Shown: positions 1 through 10,053 of the stretch, one piece after another
Numbering within the stretch: the stretch's first letter is position 1
Layout of the letters: every line of letters starts with the position of its first letter
Assembly (NCBI GenBank): GCA_965240325.2
Contig: OZ251225.1
Span: 1,302,001 to 1,366,000, forward strand
Source: Rebecca billardiae RCC1528
Taxonomy: Eukaryota; Haptophyta
DNA: 64,000 nucleotides
Direction of reading: 5' to 3'
Notes under the pieces: model-generated
Told to the model about the DNA's origin: nothing
The model's input: the letters and a program-made list of their open reading frames with translations, nothing else
Databases searched by the model: none
Translations under genes and position numbers: made by a program

Positions 1-1
1 G

Positions 2-445
2 CCGCCCTCGCCGCCGCCCTCACCGCCGCCCTCGCCGCCGCCCCCGCCGCCGGCCTCGCCGCCGCCCTCGCCGCCGCCCTCACCGCCGCCGCCGCCGCCA
101 CCGCCGCCACCCTCGCCGCCGCCCTCACCGCCGCCGCCCGCCCCGCCGCCACCGACGTTCTGCCAGGAACGCCCACTTTTCTGTGTTGGAGGGGTACGCG
201 CACCATCTGCGCGAGTGTCTGGGACGTACGGTTTTCCCCTGGGTTTATCGGCAGGCGCTCCGCGCAAACGTGCCCACGCCAGCCCACGCCGTGCCCTGCG
301 CACTTGTACATCGCTCACCCGCTCTCGCTCCCTCCCGCTCGCGGATGGTGTTGGCAGGGCATTCGCATTATGCGCAAGTACGTCAAACCGTTCCTCCAGT
401 ACCTGCAGGTGCTCAAGGTTCGCGCACTGTGCACCTTCCTCGTGA
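2..445 (+). CDS. 3' end of a polyproline-rich protein (partial)
   Basis: An open frame enters from the left edge (frame starting at base 2) and stops at 445. The first ~50 codons are PPPSPPP-type repeats, the kind found in pherophorin/extensin-like extracellular proteins of algae. They are followed by a Cys/Ser/Arg-rich tail of about 95 residues with no domain I recognise. The polyproline tract points to a secreted or wall protein, as in the large gene at 10-20 kb. The tail could be non-coding read-through, so the true 3' end is uncertain. No start is visible. Confidence 0.4.
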   Translation, partial: PPSPPPSPPPSPPPPPPASPPPSPPPSPPPPPPPPPPSPPPSPPPPAPPPPTFCQERPLFCVGGVRAPSARVSGTYGFPLGLSAGAPRKRAHASPRRALRTCTSLTRSRSLPLADGVGRAFALCASTSNRSSSTCRCSRFAHCAPSS

Positions 446-811
446 CAGCGTTCGCGCTTGGAGACCAGTGCGACGCCGTCGACGGGAAAGTGGCACCGTC
501 CTGAACGCAAATAAGCGGCGCACGGCGCCCTGACAGCAACCTCTCTGGAGTCGTGCATCGACGACCATCATCACTGGCCGCCTTAGTGCACGGCCGGCCC
601 CCAGCGCAAGTCGGAACAATCCGCCGCGGCGCGCAATAATCATCAAGTCCGCCGCAGCCTTCAGCATCGTTCAAGCCAGCAGACTACGATTCAAGACTAT
701 CGATTCAAGTCGCGTGTCAGCGCGGCCGCGCAGGTCCGACTGCCTGACACCACTAGTAGTAGTGGCATCGTCACTTCCGATTGATCCGATCGTCTATTAA
801 ATAGTACGTAG

Positions 812-897
<86 letters not shown>

Positions 898-1019
898 CCG
901 CGTTCCGCGGTCCTTCCGTAGAACCAACGTAGTTAGGGGCCCGCGGTGCAACCTCCGTCGGCTGCTGTCGATCAGTCTGACACTCTGACTGACATGGCGG
1001 GCCGAGGACTGTCGCCGCG
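446..1019. other. Intergenic, AT-rich core
   Basis: No convincing gene. The stretch falls from GC-rich to AT-rich and contains the (TA)n microsatellite listed separately. Short open frames on both strands overlap one another and have no recognisable composition. Confidence 0.5.
812..895. repeat. (TA)n microsatellite, ~84 bp
   Basis: Almost pure TA dinucleotides with a single TT/AT phase break near 839-840. It can form cruciforms and is probably length-variable between isolates. Confidence 0.95.
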
Positions 1020-1040
1020 GGCTTGGGACGTCAACCCCCG
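1020..1040. repeat. 21-bp inverted repeat, left copy (partner 3109-3129)
   Basis: The 21 bases at 1020-1040 are the exact reverse complement of 3109-3129. The two copies lie 2.07 kb apart and may be the ends of a decayed element covering the broken frames between them. Confidence 0.7.
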
Positions 1041-1065
1041 AACCGGTCCGGAGCGATTGCGCCTC

Positions 1066-1103
1066 CCGGATGACACCCCCCCCCAGTGGGGGGTGTCATC
1101 CGG
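1066..1103. repeat. Perfect 16-bp-arm palindrome with 6-base loop
   Basis: Arms 1066-1081 and 1088-1103 are exact reverse complements around a six-base loop. The stem contains a C6/G6 run and would form a very stable hairpin. It lies between the 21-bp repeat at 1020-1040 and the broken coding segments at 1086-2176. Confidence 0.9.
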
Positions 1104-2176
1104 CGCGCCGCCTGCTGCGCCAACGGCGTCAGGCCAGGCGTGCGCCTCGCCGTCGCCAAAGGCGCTTACGCCGCTGCGGCGGGCATGGCGCGCGTCAATC
1201 TGACTGACGGCCTCCCAGACGGCGTGATCCTCGCGCGCGAGGACGGCGCGCTGTCCGTGTACACTGCCCGCTTCACAGCCGGTGCTGGGGGCGACCTCCG
1301 CTTCGCAGGCGCGCCCGCTCCTGGAGCGATTGCGCTCCATGCTGTGCGCGTGGCGGATTGGTTCCCGACGCCGGCCAAATGCAAGGGCACCGGCGGGTTC
1401 CTGCTTTCCGGCGCCGCAGATGCGCTCGGCCTCATCGTCGGCTTCGAGGTGGTCCGCGAGCCCGCCCACTTCCGCTCGATCGAAACCGCGGTTGAGTGGC
1501 GCGGCGCTGGCGCCGAGCGGAAGCGGGTGTTTCGAAATGTGATGTGGATGCAGCCAGCCCGCGACAGCTGTGTGCGCCGTGCGGCAGCTGCTCGTACGCC
1601 CGGCGGTGTGCGCGCTGTCGGCGGCGCACAAGGATGCGCTCAAGCCTCTCGACGGCCAGGTGACGGCTGGCGACCTGATGCCCGCGCTCGTCGCGGCCGC
1701 GGCACGCCTCTTGCCTGGTCTCGAGGTGCCGGCGCCGCCGGCCGCGGCCGCGCCCGCAGAGCACGCGGGTACGGCAGCAGCGGCGAGAGATGGAACCGCC
1801 GTCGATGGGCTCGACGCCCACCTAGAAGAAGACGAAGAAGTCCGGCGCGGGCGATGGCGGCAGCGCGAGCGCGCGCGCGTGCCCCGCGCCAGCGCTGGCA
1901 CAGTGCACCGCATGCCGCGCGCTCGGCATCTGCGAGTGGGTGAGGAACGGGCATGCGAGCAGCGCCTGCCCGTGCGCGTCACCGCCTCCGGGTGCGTCGT
2001 CGAGCGAGATCATGCCACGGCAGGCGGCGGCCAAGCACGAGTCCGCCATCGCCACCGCGATGAAGTTCTCGGTCAAGACGGAGACGCGCGCGGACCGTCT
2101 GTCGTGCCCGAGCTCACCTCTGCACGGCGCGCGTGCTGCGCGCTTTGGCGCGCCGCTTAAACTACTGTACCGATAA
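1086..2176 (+). pseudogene. Degenerate or intron-split hypothetical gene
   Basis: Three consecutive plus-strand stretches look coding but lie in three different frames. The first is about 1086-1540, with balanced residues such as LTDGLPDGVILAREDG. The second is about 1600-1840, Ala/Leu-rich and ending in an acidic patch. The third is about 1844-2176, with a CTACRALGIC cysteine motif, closing at a TAA at 2174-2176. The switches near 1550 and 1840 leave too little room for introns of this genome's usual size, so frameshifts are the likelier reason, although a short intron cannot be excluded. I recognise no family. The fragment lies between the 21-bp inverted repeats at 1020 and 3109, so it may belong to a decayed mobile element. 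Confidence 0.35.
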
Positions 2177-2865
2177 ATGCATATGTGATGATGAGCGCTG
2201 ATGACACTGATGCATCAGCAAATCGCGCAGTGATGATGACGATGTATATGTAAATCAACCAGGCTGTGCAGTTTGATTTTAATGCGACTACGACTATCCG
2301 AGCAGGTCGCTACGCGGCCCACGGCCACCGCGTCCGCGGCACCGACTACGTCTACTGTACTGTGGCAGGCGGCACGCGCGCGCGCGCGCACGCCACCGAC
2401 GCCAGCAGAGACAGAAGAACCGGTCTGGTGGGTACGAAGTGGTCGAACGCGAGCGTCCACAGCGGCATCGCCTGCGTCTGGCGTGATGAACTCGGAGCGG
2501 AAGGTCGAGAGTCGACAAGGCCCATGTGCCGGGACGTCACAGAGCAGGGCCGCTCGGCACTCCTCGGCAGCATCGACGACATGGCGGCCCGTATCAGCGT
2601 GCCCATGGGGCATCTTGGACCGGGGTACTCACAGACGACCCCCAGGCTGCGGCTGGCACCGATTCGCCCGCTGGGAAGCGAAGGATGCCTCCATGCAGAG
2701 CATACCCTGCGGGCTGCCGCGAGGTGCACCAGTCGTGAGTTACGCGCGCAGTGCGCGAGCACTTGCCAGTGGCAAGGGCGCGCGCAGAACGCCGGGCGCG
2801 TGCGCCCGAGCGGTGTATAACATGCGTGCCCACTCGCCCATGCCGTGCCCCGACCTTAATTGGCC
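2177..2865. other. No supported gene
   Basis: Overlapping open frames exist on both strands (for example 2266-2820 plus and 2352-2762 minus). None shows a domain or is clearly favoured over its antisense, so I call no gene here. Confidence 0.4.
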
Positions 2866-3905
2866 CTATCCGCGCCGAGCGCGCGCCCTTGGTGCGCGCG
2901 CCGGCTCGCTTGGCAGGCGTTGATGGCTTGGCAGCGGGCTACTGCGCGCGGCGAGGAGCGCGAGAGGACAGGAAAAGAGGCGCGCGCGGTGCCCACGTGT
3001 CCTGTGGACCGCGCCGATCAGCCGCGCCGGCCTGCAGCGCCGGTAGGCGGGCGCACGCGCGCCTCTCGTGGGCGCGCCATCGTGTCCGGGCCGCGGCGAG
3101 CCCGATCTCGGGGGTTGACGTCCCAAGCCGCGGGCCGCGCGGCGGGAAGCGCGGCCGCCGGGGCGGCGCGCGCGCGCAGGGCGAGAGGCGCCGCGCGGCG
3201 CGGGCCGGCGCGGGCGGGCGTGCGGGCGCACCTGCTTGAGGTGCTCGCGCTGCGCCATGCGCTCGACGACGGGCCGCTGGTCGCTCAGCCGGCGCGCTTC
3301 GTGCCCGGGCAGAGCGAGAGCGCGCGCCACTCGGCCAGCGGGCACTGCTGGCCCCGCGGCCCCGGTGCGCTGCGCAGCCGCGCACCGATCGCCAGAGGCG
3401 AGACCGAGCGGGAGCTCGGAGTGGAACGAGGCGAGCGGCGCGTCGCGCCTGCCGCCGCGCGTGCGCGCCTGCTCCACCGCGCCGCGCCGTGCTCGCCCGC
3501 CGCCTCCTCGTCCGCCGGCGTCGGCCTCGAAGCCACGCAGCGGCGGCGGCCAGCGCGGCAGGCCGTGACAATCGGCAGCCCGTGGCCGTGCGTGCTCGCC
3601 GAGTTGCTGCTGCTGCACCTCCGGCGCGGTCGACGACCGAGTTGAGGAGGAGCTCGCGCTCGGCGTCGAGGAGCGAGCTCGCGAGCTCGAGCTCGCCCTT
3701 CAGCCGCACTACTAGCTCCGGGCGGCATCCGGCTCATCTCCGCTGCGCCTGCGGCGTGCCGTCGCGGCACGCTCCCGTCCTCATTCCTCAAGCGACGAGC
3801 TCGCGTAGTGCTCCGGACTCGGCTCGCCCTTCGCTCCTCCTCGAGCGACGAACGCGCCTGCGGGTAGGTTGTTGGGCGCGCGCCGACTCGGCGTGACTCG
3901 GCCAC
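2866..3905 (-). pseudogene. Broken coiled-coil-like coding segments
   Basis: The minus strand carries protein-like pieces in different frames: an ELELASSLLDAERELLLNSV stretch near 3610-3700, and a second piece whose end reads RPVVERMAQREHLKQ near 3232-3290. The second piece is followed at once by GTGCGC, the favourite splice donor in this window, so it could be a true exon end. The helix-forming, charged composition suggests a coiled coil. I identify no family, and the frame changes argue for decay or an unresolved intron structure. The right copy of the 21-bp inverted repeat (3109-3129) lies just past the supposed donor. Confidence 0.25.
3109..3129. repeat. 21-bp inverted repeat, right copy (partner 1020-1040)
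   Basis: Exact reverse complement of 1020-1040. See that entry. Confidence 0.7.
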
Positions 3906-4252
3906 GCGGCCCGGCGAGACGACACGGACCGGTGGGCGCGCTCGGTGAGAGCGGAGTGCGAGGGCCGGGCGAGACGGAGTAGACGCGGGGCCTGCGAGGC
4001 GACAGGCGCGCTCGGGGAGAGCAGAGTGCGAGGGCGAGAGGCAGCGGCCGGCCGGCCTCCGCCACCACCTCGCGCACCGCGGCGTACTGCGGCGGCACGC
4101 GCACGCACGCGGTCCCGGCGGTCCGAGTCACGGGCTCCGCAGTTCCACGCGTCGCGGTCGCGCCGGCGTCACCGGCGCCGGAGTCGTCAAGGGCCTTGCC
4201 CCAAGTGCAATTTCGTCTGCGTGCTGTATTATTCGTATCACGAATACCCTAC
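3906..4252. other. No supported gene
   Basis: A GC-rich stretch that becomes AT-richer towards 4200. Only short overlapping frames are present. Confidence 0.4.
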
Positions 4253-4340
4253 TATGGGGGTACGGAGTGATCATCTTTTCATCTGCAGTGCGCCCTTATG
4301 GGGGTACGGAGTGATCATCTTTTCATCTGCAGTGCGCCCT
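4253..4340. repeat. Exact 44-bp tandem duplication
   Basis: Bases 4253-4296 are repeated exactly at 4297-4340. The unit starts TATGGGGGTAC and contains GATCATC. Identity of the two copies implies a recent duplication or ongoing gene conversion. Confidence 0.95.
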
Positions 4341-4914
4341 CTACTGTAGCTAGTGGCTTCCGCGGGAACCATGTCCATTTACGACCATGCACGTTCGTCA
4401 ACCGTATCGTCGGAAGATTGAACGGGAACCCCCTTGGTAGAATACCCTGCTACTGTAGGACCCCCGTGCACATGCACTTTTAAAAAACACGCCCGGCCCT
4501 GGGTCCGGTTGGTCCCGGGCTGGCGACCAAGTTTTGTTCCGTATGAATATTTATTACAACAAATCGCAGCTAGATATTCGTTCACTACCCAGATATACTG
4601 ACAAAGGCACGTCCAGCGGTTACGTATTACTCACGTCCGTCCGTAGATACGGAATTGGAGTGGGCGCGGCTATTTCGTCAATGCGTCTGGCTAATGCAGA
4701 GCAATGGGCCAAGGTACCCCTCAAAAAAGCGAAAACTCACCCTCCGACAGCCCTCAAAATCGTCCCCCGTCCCCTTTTCTTTATTGATCAAAAGATCTTT
4801 TTGACAACGTAGTGAGGGCCCCCGGCGGGGCTCCACGCTACGCGCTCCGCCCTACACCGCGGGCCATAACTACTATATCATCCTCATCATCAACGCGATA
4901 TCGATTATCGTATA
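4341..4914. other. No supported gene
   Basis: Mixed-composition spacer ending in an alternating TA stretch next to the terminal repeat at 4915. A short plus frame (4534-4812) has unremarkable composition and no recognisable domain. Confidence 0.4.
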
Positions 4915-5362
4915 TATATGATTAAACTTTCTTCAGGAATGCGCACCAGAAAAAGCCTTAACAACCCGCTGGAGTTTCGCCGTCAAATCTCGAGCCGGCC
5001 CGCCACTGTAGGGGGTCCATGACAGCAGCCCACTGATTTGTGATTTTCGACAACTATGCGATTTAGGTGTCTGACGAGCGAGGCGCTTGCGAAGGCACCC
5101 ACAAATATGTCCCGGAACCCAGCCCAGCCGTCAGAAGCACGCAAAACCGACTCCGCGTGCCGTCACGCGGTCGTGCGCGCGCGCCAGCTGCGCCACTGTG
5201 TCACATACAGATTCAGCCAAACGTCAACGACTTGTTATGGCGGCTAAATGACGGTATATCGTCAAACATACTTATTCATAACCGTTGCAACCCGCCCAAA
5301 TAAAATTACGGTGGAATTGCTGATTTTTAGAAGGCACGATGAGTGCGCGTAGAGGGCGAGGA

Positions 5363-5860
5363 AAAACTACTCCAAGATCGAGCATGTTACCCATTTAATT
5401 AGAGACACGTACCCGTATATATGCGCATGTCTACCCGTTTATTATATAACGCGGGTGCGTTTTAAATATATATTCAGGGTGCTGTCAATATGGGGGTACC
5501 TTGTTCACTATTCGTGCCGGGTCATCCGAATAGGCCGCGCCGCCGCGCGGAGACCGCGGGCTCATGCCACTCGAACCGTGCCGCAGCAGGCCCGGACGGA
5601 CCTGATGCGGGCGGCGGGCTGCGTGCCGAAGCACACTACCAAGCCCACCTCTGAGCATGCCACCATCCCCATAGTCGTGAGAGAGTCCTCCGCCATCGAG
5701 GCTTGCGTGCGCAGACTAGCAGTCGCCGCCGCCGAGCTTGCCGCGGTCCGTTCGGCGACTTCCGTGCCCGTGCTCTGTGTCACCGGCGTCGTCGCCGTTC
5801 GTCGTACCCTAGCCCACGCGAGGGCGTCACCGGTCCACCAGTACTGCGGCGGACTGCGCG
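5363..5860 (+). repeat. Dispersed repeat, copy 1 (inverted relative at 26195-26640)
   Basis: The segment from about 5363 to 5860 aligns with the reverse complement of 26195-26640. Shared landmarks are the AGATCGAGCAT block, the TACCCGTATATA block, GGGTCAT followed by GAATAGGC, and GGCGGGCTGCGTGCCGA. Identity by eye is moderate, with indels, so the copies are old. On the minus strand of this copy lies the ORF 5562-5783; the same reading frame is not cleanly kept in copy 2. Confidence 0.7.
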
Positions 5861-6995
5861 CGCTTCGCCGCGCGCTCGCCCTCGAGCTCCGGCGCTCTCC
5901 TCTCGCGCTCGAACTCGGCGCAGTCGGCAGCCATGGCAGCCCGCTCGGCCGCAGCTCGATCTGTGCCCCCGCGCGCGCTGCGCTCGGTTGCGTTGGCGCG
6001 CAAGCTGGCGCGCGCAGCGTCGGCGACGGCGCGCGCGATCGCCTTGCGCGACGAGTTCAGCTCCACCTGCTGCTCCGTCAGGCGCACCTGCTGCTCCAAG
6101 ATGATCGCGTGCTCAGCAGGAGTCACGCGCTGCTCGTGCAGCTGCACCTGCACGCGGCCTGCTGCGGACGCGCGCGGCGCGCTGGCGTCGGGGGGCGAGT
6201 AGAGGTCGCGGAAGGGGCAGCTGTCGTCGCCGGCGCCCAGTGACGTGTCGTCGACATCCAGCTCCGCCTTCCTCTCCGCCGCCGACGCGCCCTGCTTCCG
6301 GCTCAGGATGCGCTCCATGTCCTCGTGCTTGCCCTTCCACCACCTGTGCACGGTCATCAGCCAGATGCCGATCACCTCGAGCCGCGGCGAGTCGTGGCGC
6401 AACGAGATGCCGAGCGCATCCACGCAGACGAGCGTGAGCGCCTTGGGCTTCTTCGTCCGACCGTCGCGCGCGGTCTGGGCGCACGCAGGGGTGAACACTC
6501 TGACCAACGGCTTGTGCTTCTTCGAGTTCTCAAGCATGAGCTCCACGAGACCACGAGCGTGCGGAGGAGGTCGAGGAGCATGAAGTCGAGCACCGATGCG
6601 TACCGCGGGCGAGTGCCGGCCACGCGCCAGCTGGTCGAGGGCTGTAGCACGTGGATGGCGCGCGCCGCCACCGCCGTCTCCTCGAGCTGCTGCGCGCTGA
6701 CGTTGACGTCAGGCCGTAGCTCGGGCCTGCACGGTTGCTCACAGTCGAGGCCGTCCGCGGAGGAGGCGAGCCCCTCGGCGGTGCCGGCAGGGACCTCGGG
6801 CGGGTCGCACACACCCATGGGCACGCGTGCATCATCATCTGCCGCGCCCTGGACCTCGTCATGCCCGGCACAGCGGTCCGCAAGTTGGTCGGCGGCAGCT
6901 GGCCCTTGCGGCAGAGGCGTCGCGGGCACGTCCGAGGGCGAGATGGCAGCGACGGGTGGGGAAGGAGACAGTGTCCAGTCGTTGTCGATGCCCAT
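5562..6995 (-). pseudogene. Frame-broken hypothetical gene inside the 4.4-kb element
   Basis: Three minus-strand blocks follow each other. Block A, from a possible ATG at 6995-6993 to about 6545, is acidic and Pro/Ala-rich and ends VLDFMLLDLLRTLV. Block B, 6546 to a stop at 5827, starts with a basic patch (ENSKKHKPLVRVF), carries WWKGKHEDMERIL, and ends in a long Gln/Arg/Ala helical stretch suggesting a coiled coil. Block C (5783-5562) continues in another frame. The A/B break falls at a short direct duplication of TCGTGG separated by TC, and an 8-base excess there explains the frame change. B to C could be a short intron (GT..AG near 5820-5785) or another break. No family recognised; the position inside the inverted repeats suggests an element-encoded protein. 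Confidence 0.4.
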
Positions 6996-7531
6996 CCCAC
7001 CATATTGCGCATGTTCGTCTCCGTATTGCTCTCCTGCACGTGCTCCCAGGACGCGCTCCTTGGTCGCGAGCAGCACACGTCGAGCACGCAGATTCAAATG
7101 ATGAAGCACGAGCGTCGTTTGGCCAGCGACTCCCAGCGAGAGCCCGGTCCACACGAACCGTGGCTACGTGTCCGTGTCCACCGAGTCGCTCGGCGAGGCG
7201 CCTGCGCCGATGTGGGCGCGCCCAATGGCGAGCGGACGGCCGTCGACGAGGGCCATCAGCCTTGCCGACCCCGTTCAGAGCTCCGCTCCCGCGCCGGGCC
7301 GAGCCGAGCGCGGATTTGGAATCTGCCGATCGCGAAAACACGCCGAACAAGTTCTGAAAAGGAAAAGAAAAGAAATCAAAACTCGATTTAATCAGATGGA
7401 CCCCCTAGCCACTGGCGGAAACGCCACGATGCGGGCCTTCTTCCTCGTCGACCGCACGTGCGCTCTCGCGATCGTGCGACGAGCTGCGGGCAGATCGACC
7501 CGCTCTTCCTGATCGGATGCCGATATCACTC

Positions 7532-8194
7532 TCAGGTACGCTCGCTCGCGAGCGCGCACCCGTCTCCTCGCCGCCCTCGTCGAGCACGAGCCGATCTGCA
7601 GCAGATGTTGCACCCCGCGGCTTTGGCCGTGCTCGCGCGCGCGCGGCACGGGCGACACAAAATTTGTTTAGCGGGACCTTTGCGCGCATTCCATTCTTTG
7701 ATGGTGATACCCTTGAGCCCCGGACTAGGTCCCGCTAAACGCTTTCGCTCGTTGGCGCTGCGTGCGCGCGCAAAGGAGCCACTCCAAAGGCAGCGCACAG
7801 GCAGTTGCAGTGAGTAGTTCTCCTCCTGGGCGGCCTCCATGGCCTCGAGCGTGGTGACGAGCGCGTCGGTGACCACCACGTGGTCCACCTTGGTGGCGCC
7901 GGACAGTCCGGCCGACCCTCGCCGGACTCCACCCTTGCCGCGCGCTGACTGTTTGCCGGTCGTGCAGCTGCGCCGCCAGCCGCTCGGCGCGAGCGGCGAG
8001 CGGCCACATGGTGACACAAGATGGTCGAAGACGTGGCAGCGTGGTGGTGCGTGCGCTCGGGGGACCCCATCTGAGCTACGACACGGGAGCGCGCGCTCGT
8101 CCGTGCTCATCACGGTGGCGGACGCGCGCGCCGCGCGCTCGTCGGCTGACCCGGGCTGACGGCTGGGCTGCTTTTGGGTGTCTGCGGCGGCCAC
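7532..8194 (-). CDS. Hypothetical ORF inside the 4.4-kb element
   Basis: An open minus-strand frame of 220 codons. Its middle is protein-like (KVDHVVVTDALVTTLEAMEA and following residues), while both ends are Arg/Ala-rich. The 75-bp hairpin 7666-7740 lies wholly inside it and adds 25 codons without breaking the frame, which could mean a hairpin insertion into an older coding sequence. No domain recognised. It may be one exon of the broken gene downstream at 5562-6995. Start and ends are not secure. Confidence 0.2.
   Translation of the reverse strand: MAAADTQKQPSRQPGSADERAARASATVMSTDERALPCRSSDGVPRAHAPPRCHVFDHLVSPCGRSPLAPSGWRRSCTTGKQSARGKGGVRRGSAGLSGATKVDHVVVTDALVTTLEAMEAAQEENYSLQLPVRCLWSGSFARARSANERKRLAGPSPGLKGITIKEWNARKGPAKQILCRPCRARASTAKAAGCNICCRSARARRGRRGDGCALASERT
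7666..7740. repeat. 75-bp inverted-repeat unit with 14-bp perfect arms
   Basis: Arms 7666-7679 (GTTTAGCGGGACCT) and 7727-7740 are exact reverse complements around a 47-bp spacer. The size and perfect arms resemble a minimal miniature element. No flanking target duplication is evident. Confidence 0.8.
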
Positions 8195-9278
8195 AGCTCG
8201 CCGGTACGGGCCCTATGGTGGCAGCGAATGGTACGCTGCGTTGCGCCAGATCCGTGTGCGTCGCGCACGACGCTCGGCCGGCTCGCCCTCGGACCATTGG
8301 CTGAGTTCTACTCGCCGCGCGCGCCGCGCGCAGCAGCCGCTCGGCAGCTGTTCCGGGCGCGAAGCGCGCCCCGCGCGCTGCACGTGGGCGCGACGAGGTG
8401 GTGCAGCGAGCATGCGCGAGTGTGTGCGCGTGATGGGCACCACCATGACGCTACTTGCCATGCACATCTGCCTCTCGCCACGCCTTCGACACGATAGCTG
8501 CGACTGCTGCTCGGAGGTGCGCTCGAGCGCTCACAGGCGTTTGAATCTGGGCTCGGCGGCGACCGCGTGGGCGAGGGGCAGCGCGCTGCACGGTGGCGGA
8601 GCGCGTGCGGAGCGCAGCCTACACCTCCTACACGCTCCATCCAGACACATCGCGCATGCTCGCGCGACCTCCTCGGTCCATCACGCGCGCGTGCACGCGC
8701 GAGCAGGTGTGGCAGCCGCCGGGCGCGTGCACGGCGCGCCGCGTTGGCGCGCGCGCACCGATACCCGTGCGCAGCTCGACGAGCGAGCGCGGTGTGTTTC
8801 GATGCGTATGGGGAGGCTCGAATTTGCGCGCGCGCACGCGCCGGCCCTCGCCGCCCCTTCGCTCGCCCACGCCTCATCTGCGCGCTTGGCGTTTGCAGGC
8901 AGCTGCGCATTCTTTCCGACACGTGCGCAAACGAGCAGATGGCGCTGGGCGAGGTCGATTGGTGCGTCAGATATTCGGCAACGACCAGGCCCGCTTGTGT
9001 GCCGCCGATCGTGCTACTCTCGACGACCACCTCTGGCTCGGTCGCGCGCACGAGGCTGCTCGCGGCCGAATCGTGCCGTGTACCGTCAAGCTGTACCGTG
9101 CGCGGCGATGCGCACTCAGACGTCGGCGTGGGCTGGCATGCGATCGCCCAACGAACAGCATCGACGAACGAGCATGTCGCGAGCATGGTTTGGCGCACTT
9201 CCTGGCGCGCACGGGCCGCTCCAAGGCGCGCGAGGGCGCATAACCGCCGTCGTGGCCGCCGACCCCATCTTGGGCCGC
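8195..9278. other. Element interior, no supported gene
   Basis: Long open frames run on both strands (8308-9339 minus, 8178-9290 plus). Both are Arg/Ala-rich, and neither has a recognisable domain. The minus frame runs into the inverted repeat and is therefore probably not a gene as it stands. Confidence 0.4.
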
Positions 9279-9333
9279 GCGGGTTGTTAAGGCTTTTTCT
9301 GGTGCGCATTCCTGAAAAAAGTTCAATCATATA
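9279..9333. repeat. 55-bp terminal inverted repeat, right copy
   Basis: Reverse complement matches 4915-4969 at 53 of 55 positions. Confidence 0.85.
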
Positions 9334-10053
9334 CATCATGCTGCTAAATACGCTATATACTGCGCATCGTCAGTCTGCTACTCATGCCAGCCGTAGTCCA
9401 GTCCACCCGCCACCGTCACGTCTGGCGGGCACCTTTGTTTAAATTCCCCTTTATAACGGGCTCCGGGTGATCAGACTGGCGGCCGAAGCCTCCAGCCCTA
9501 CCCTGGCCAGCCCCCAACCAACCACCACCCTCACCCAACCTCAAACCACTGACCGATACACCAAGTGCCTTGACACCACTCCGCTGTGGACAGCCCGCCT
9601 CCAGAGGGGGCGGGGGTATGCCATTGCCGACAGCATACAAGCCCAACACTGTGGGGTGGTCCCAGGTACCAGCAGTGCACTGCCTTGCAATTCGAGATCA
9701 TCGAGTTTGAGCCGAGTCGCGGCTGGAAATCCAACAGCAGTTGTGAGTTGCCAACAGACCAACATGGACGCCGCCTGAGCTGATGTCGCCGGACCGAACG
9801 AAATAATGCGCGACGATAATGATGATGGCCGCGCCAACACCGCACGCGGCCGCAGGCGCGCGCCGTGGGCGTGAACGACGGAACGGCGAGTACACCTCTG
9901 ACCTCACCTGCCACGTCCACCACCCGGTAGTTGTCGCGGTACGTAGTTGCTGGGCGGGCGCGCCTGGGCGCACCACATGACAATGTGAAGAACCTTAGCA
10001 GTTGAACGACGGCGGACGGCATCCGCCGGCCGGAATCGGAACGACGCCCCTCG
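9334..10053. other. 3' flank of the large receptor gene
   Basis: Lies downstream of the stop of the minus-strand gene at 10054. Composition is more even than in the coding region. Any open frame here overlaps its antisense and has no domain. Part of it is probably 3' UTR. Confidence 0.4.

Larger units (their letters stand above)
4915..9333. mobile_element. Candidate 4.4-kb DNA element bounded by 55-bp inverted repeats
   Basis: Bases 4915-4969 and the reverse complement of 9279-9333 match at 53 of 55 positions (differences at repeat positions 10 and 17). Similarity stops on both sides, so these look like discrete termini. Left and right outer flanks share only a short TA-rich sequence, and no longer target duplication is clear. 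The interior carries a broken minus-strand gene (5562-6995), a minus frame at 7532-8194, a 75-bp hairpin (7666-7740) and one copy of a dispersed repeat (5363-5860). I see no DDE transposase, so this would be a non-autonomous or decayed element; two independent insertions of a small repeat in opposite orientation would give the same picture. Confidence 0.5.
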
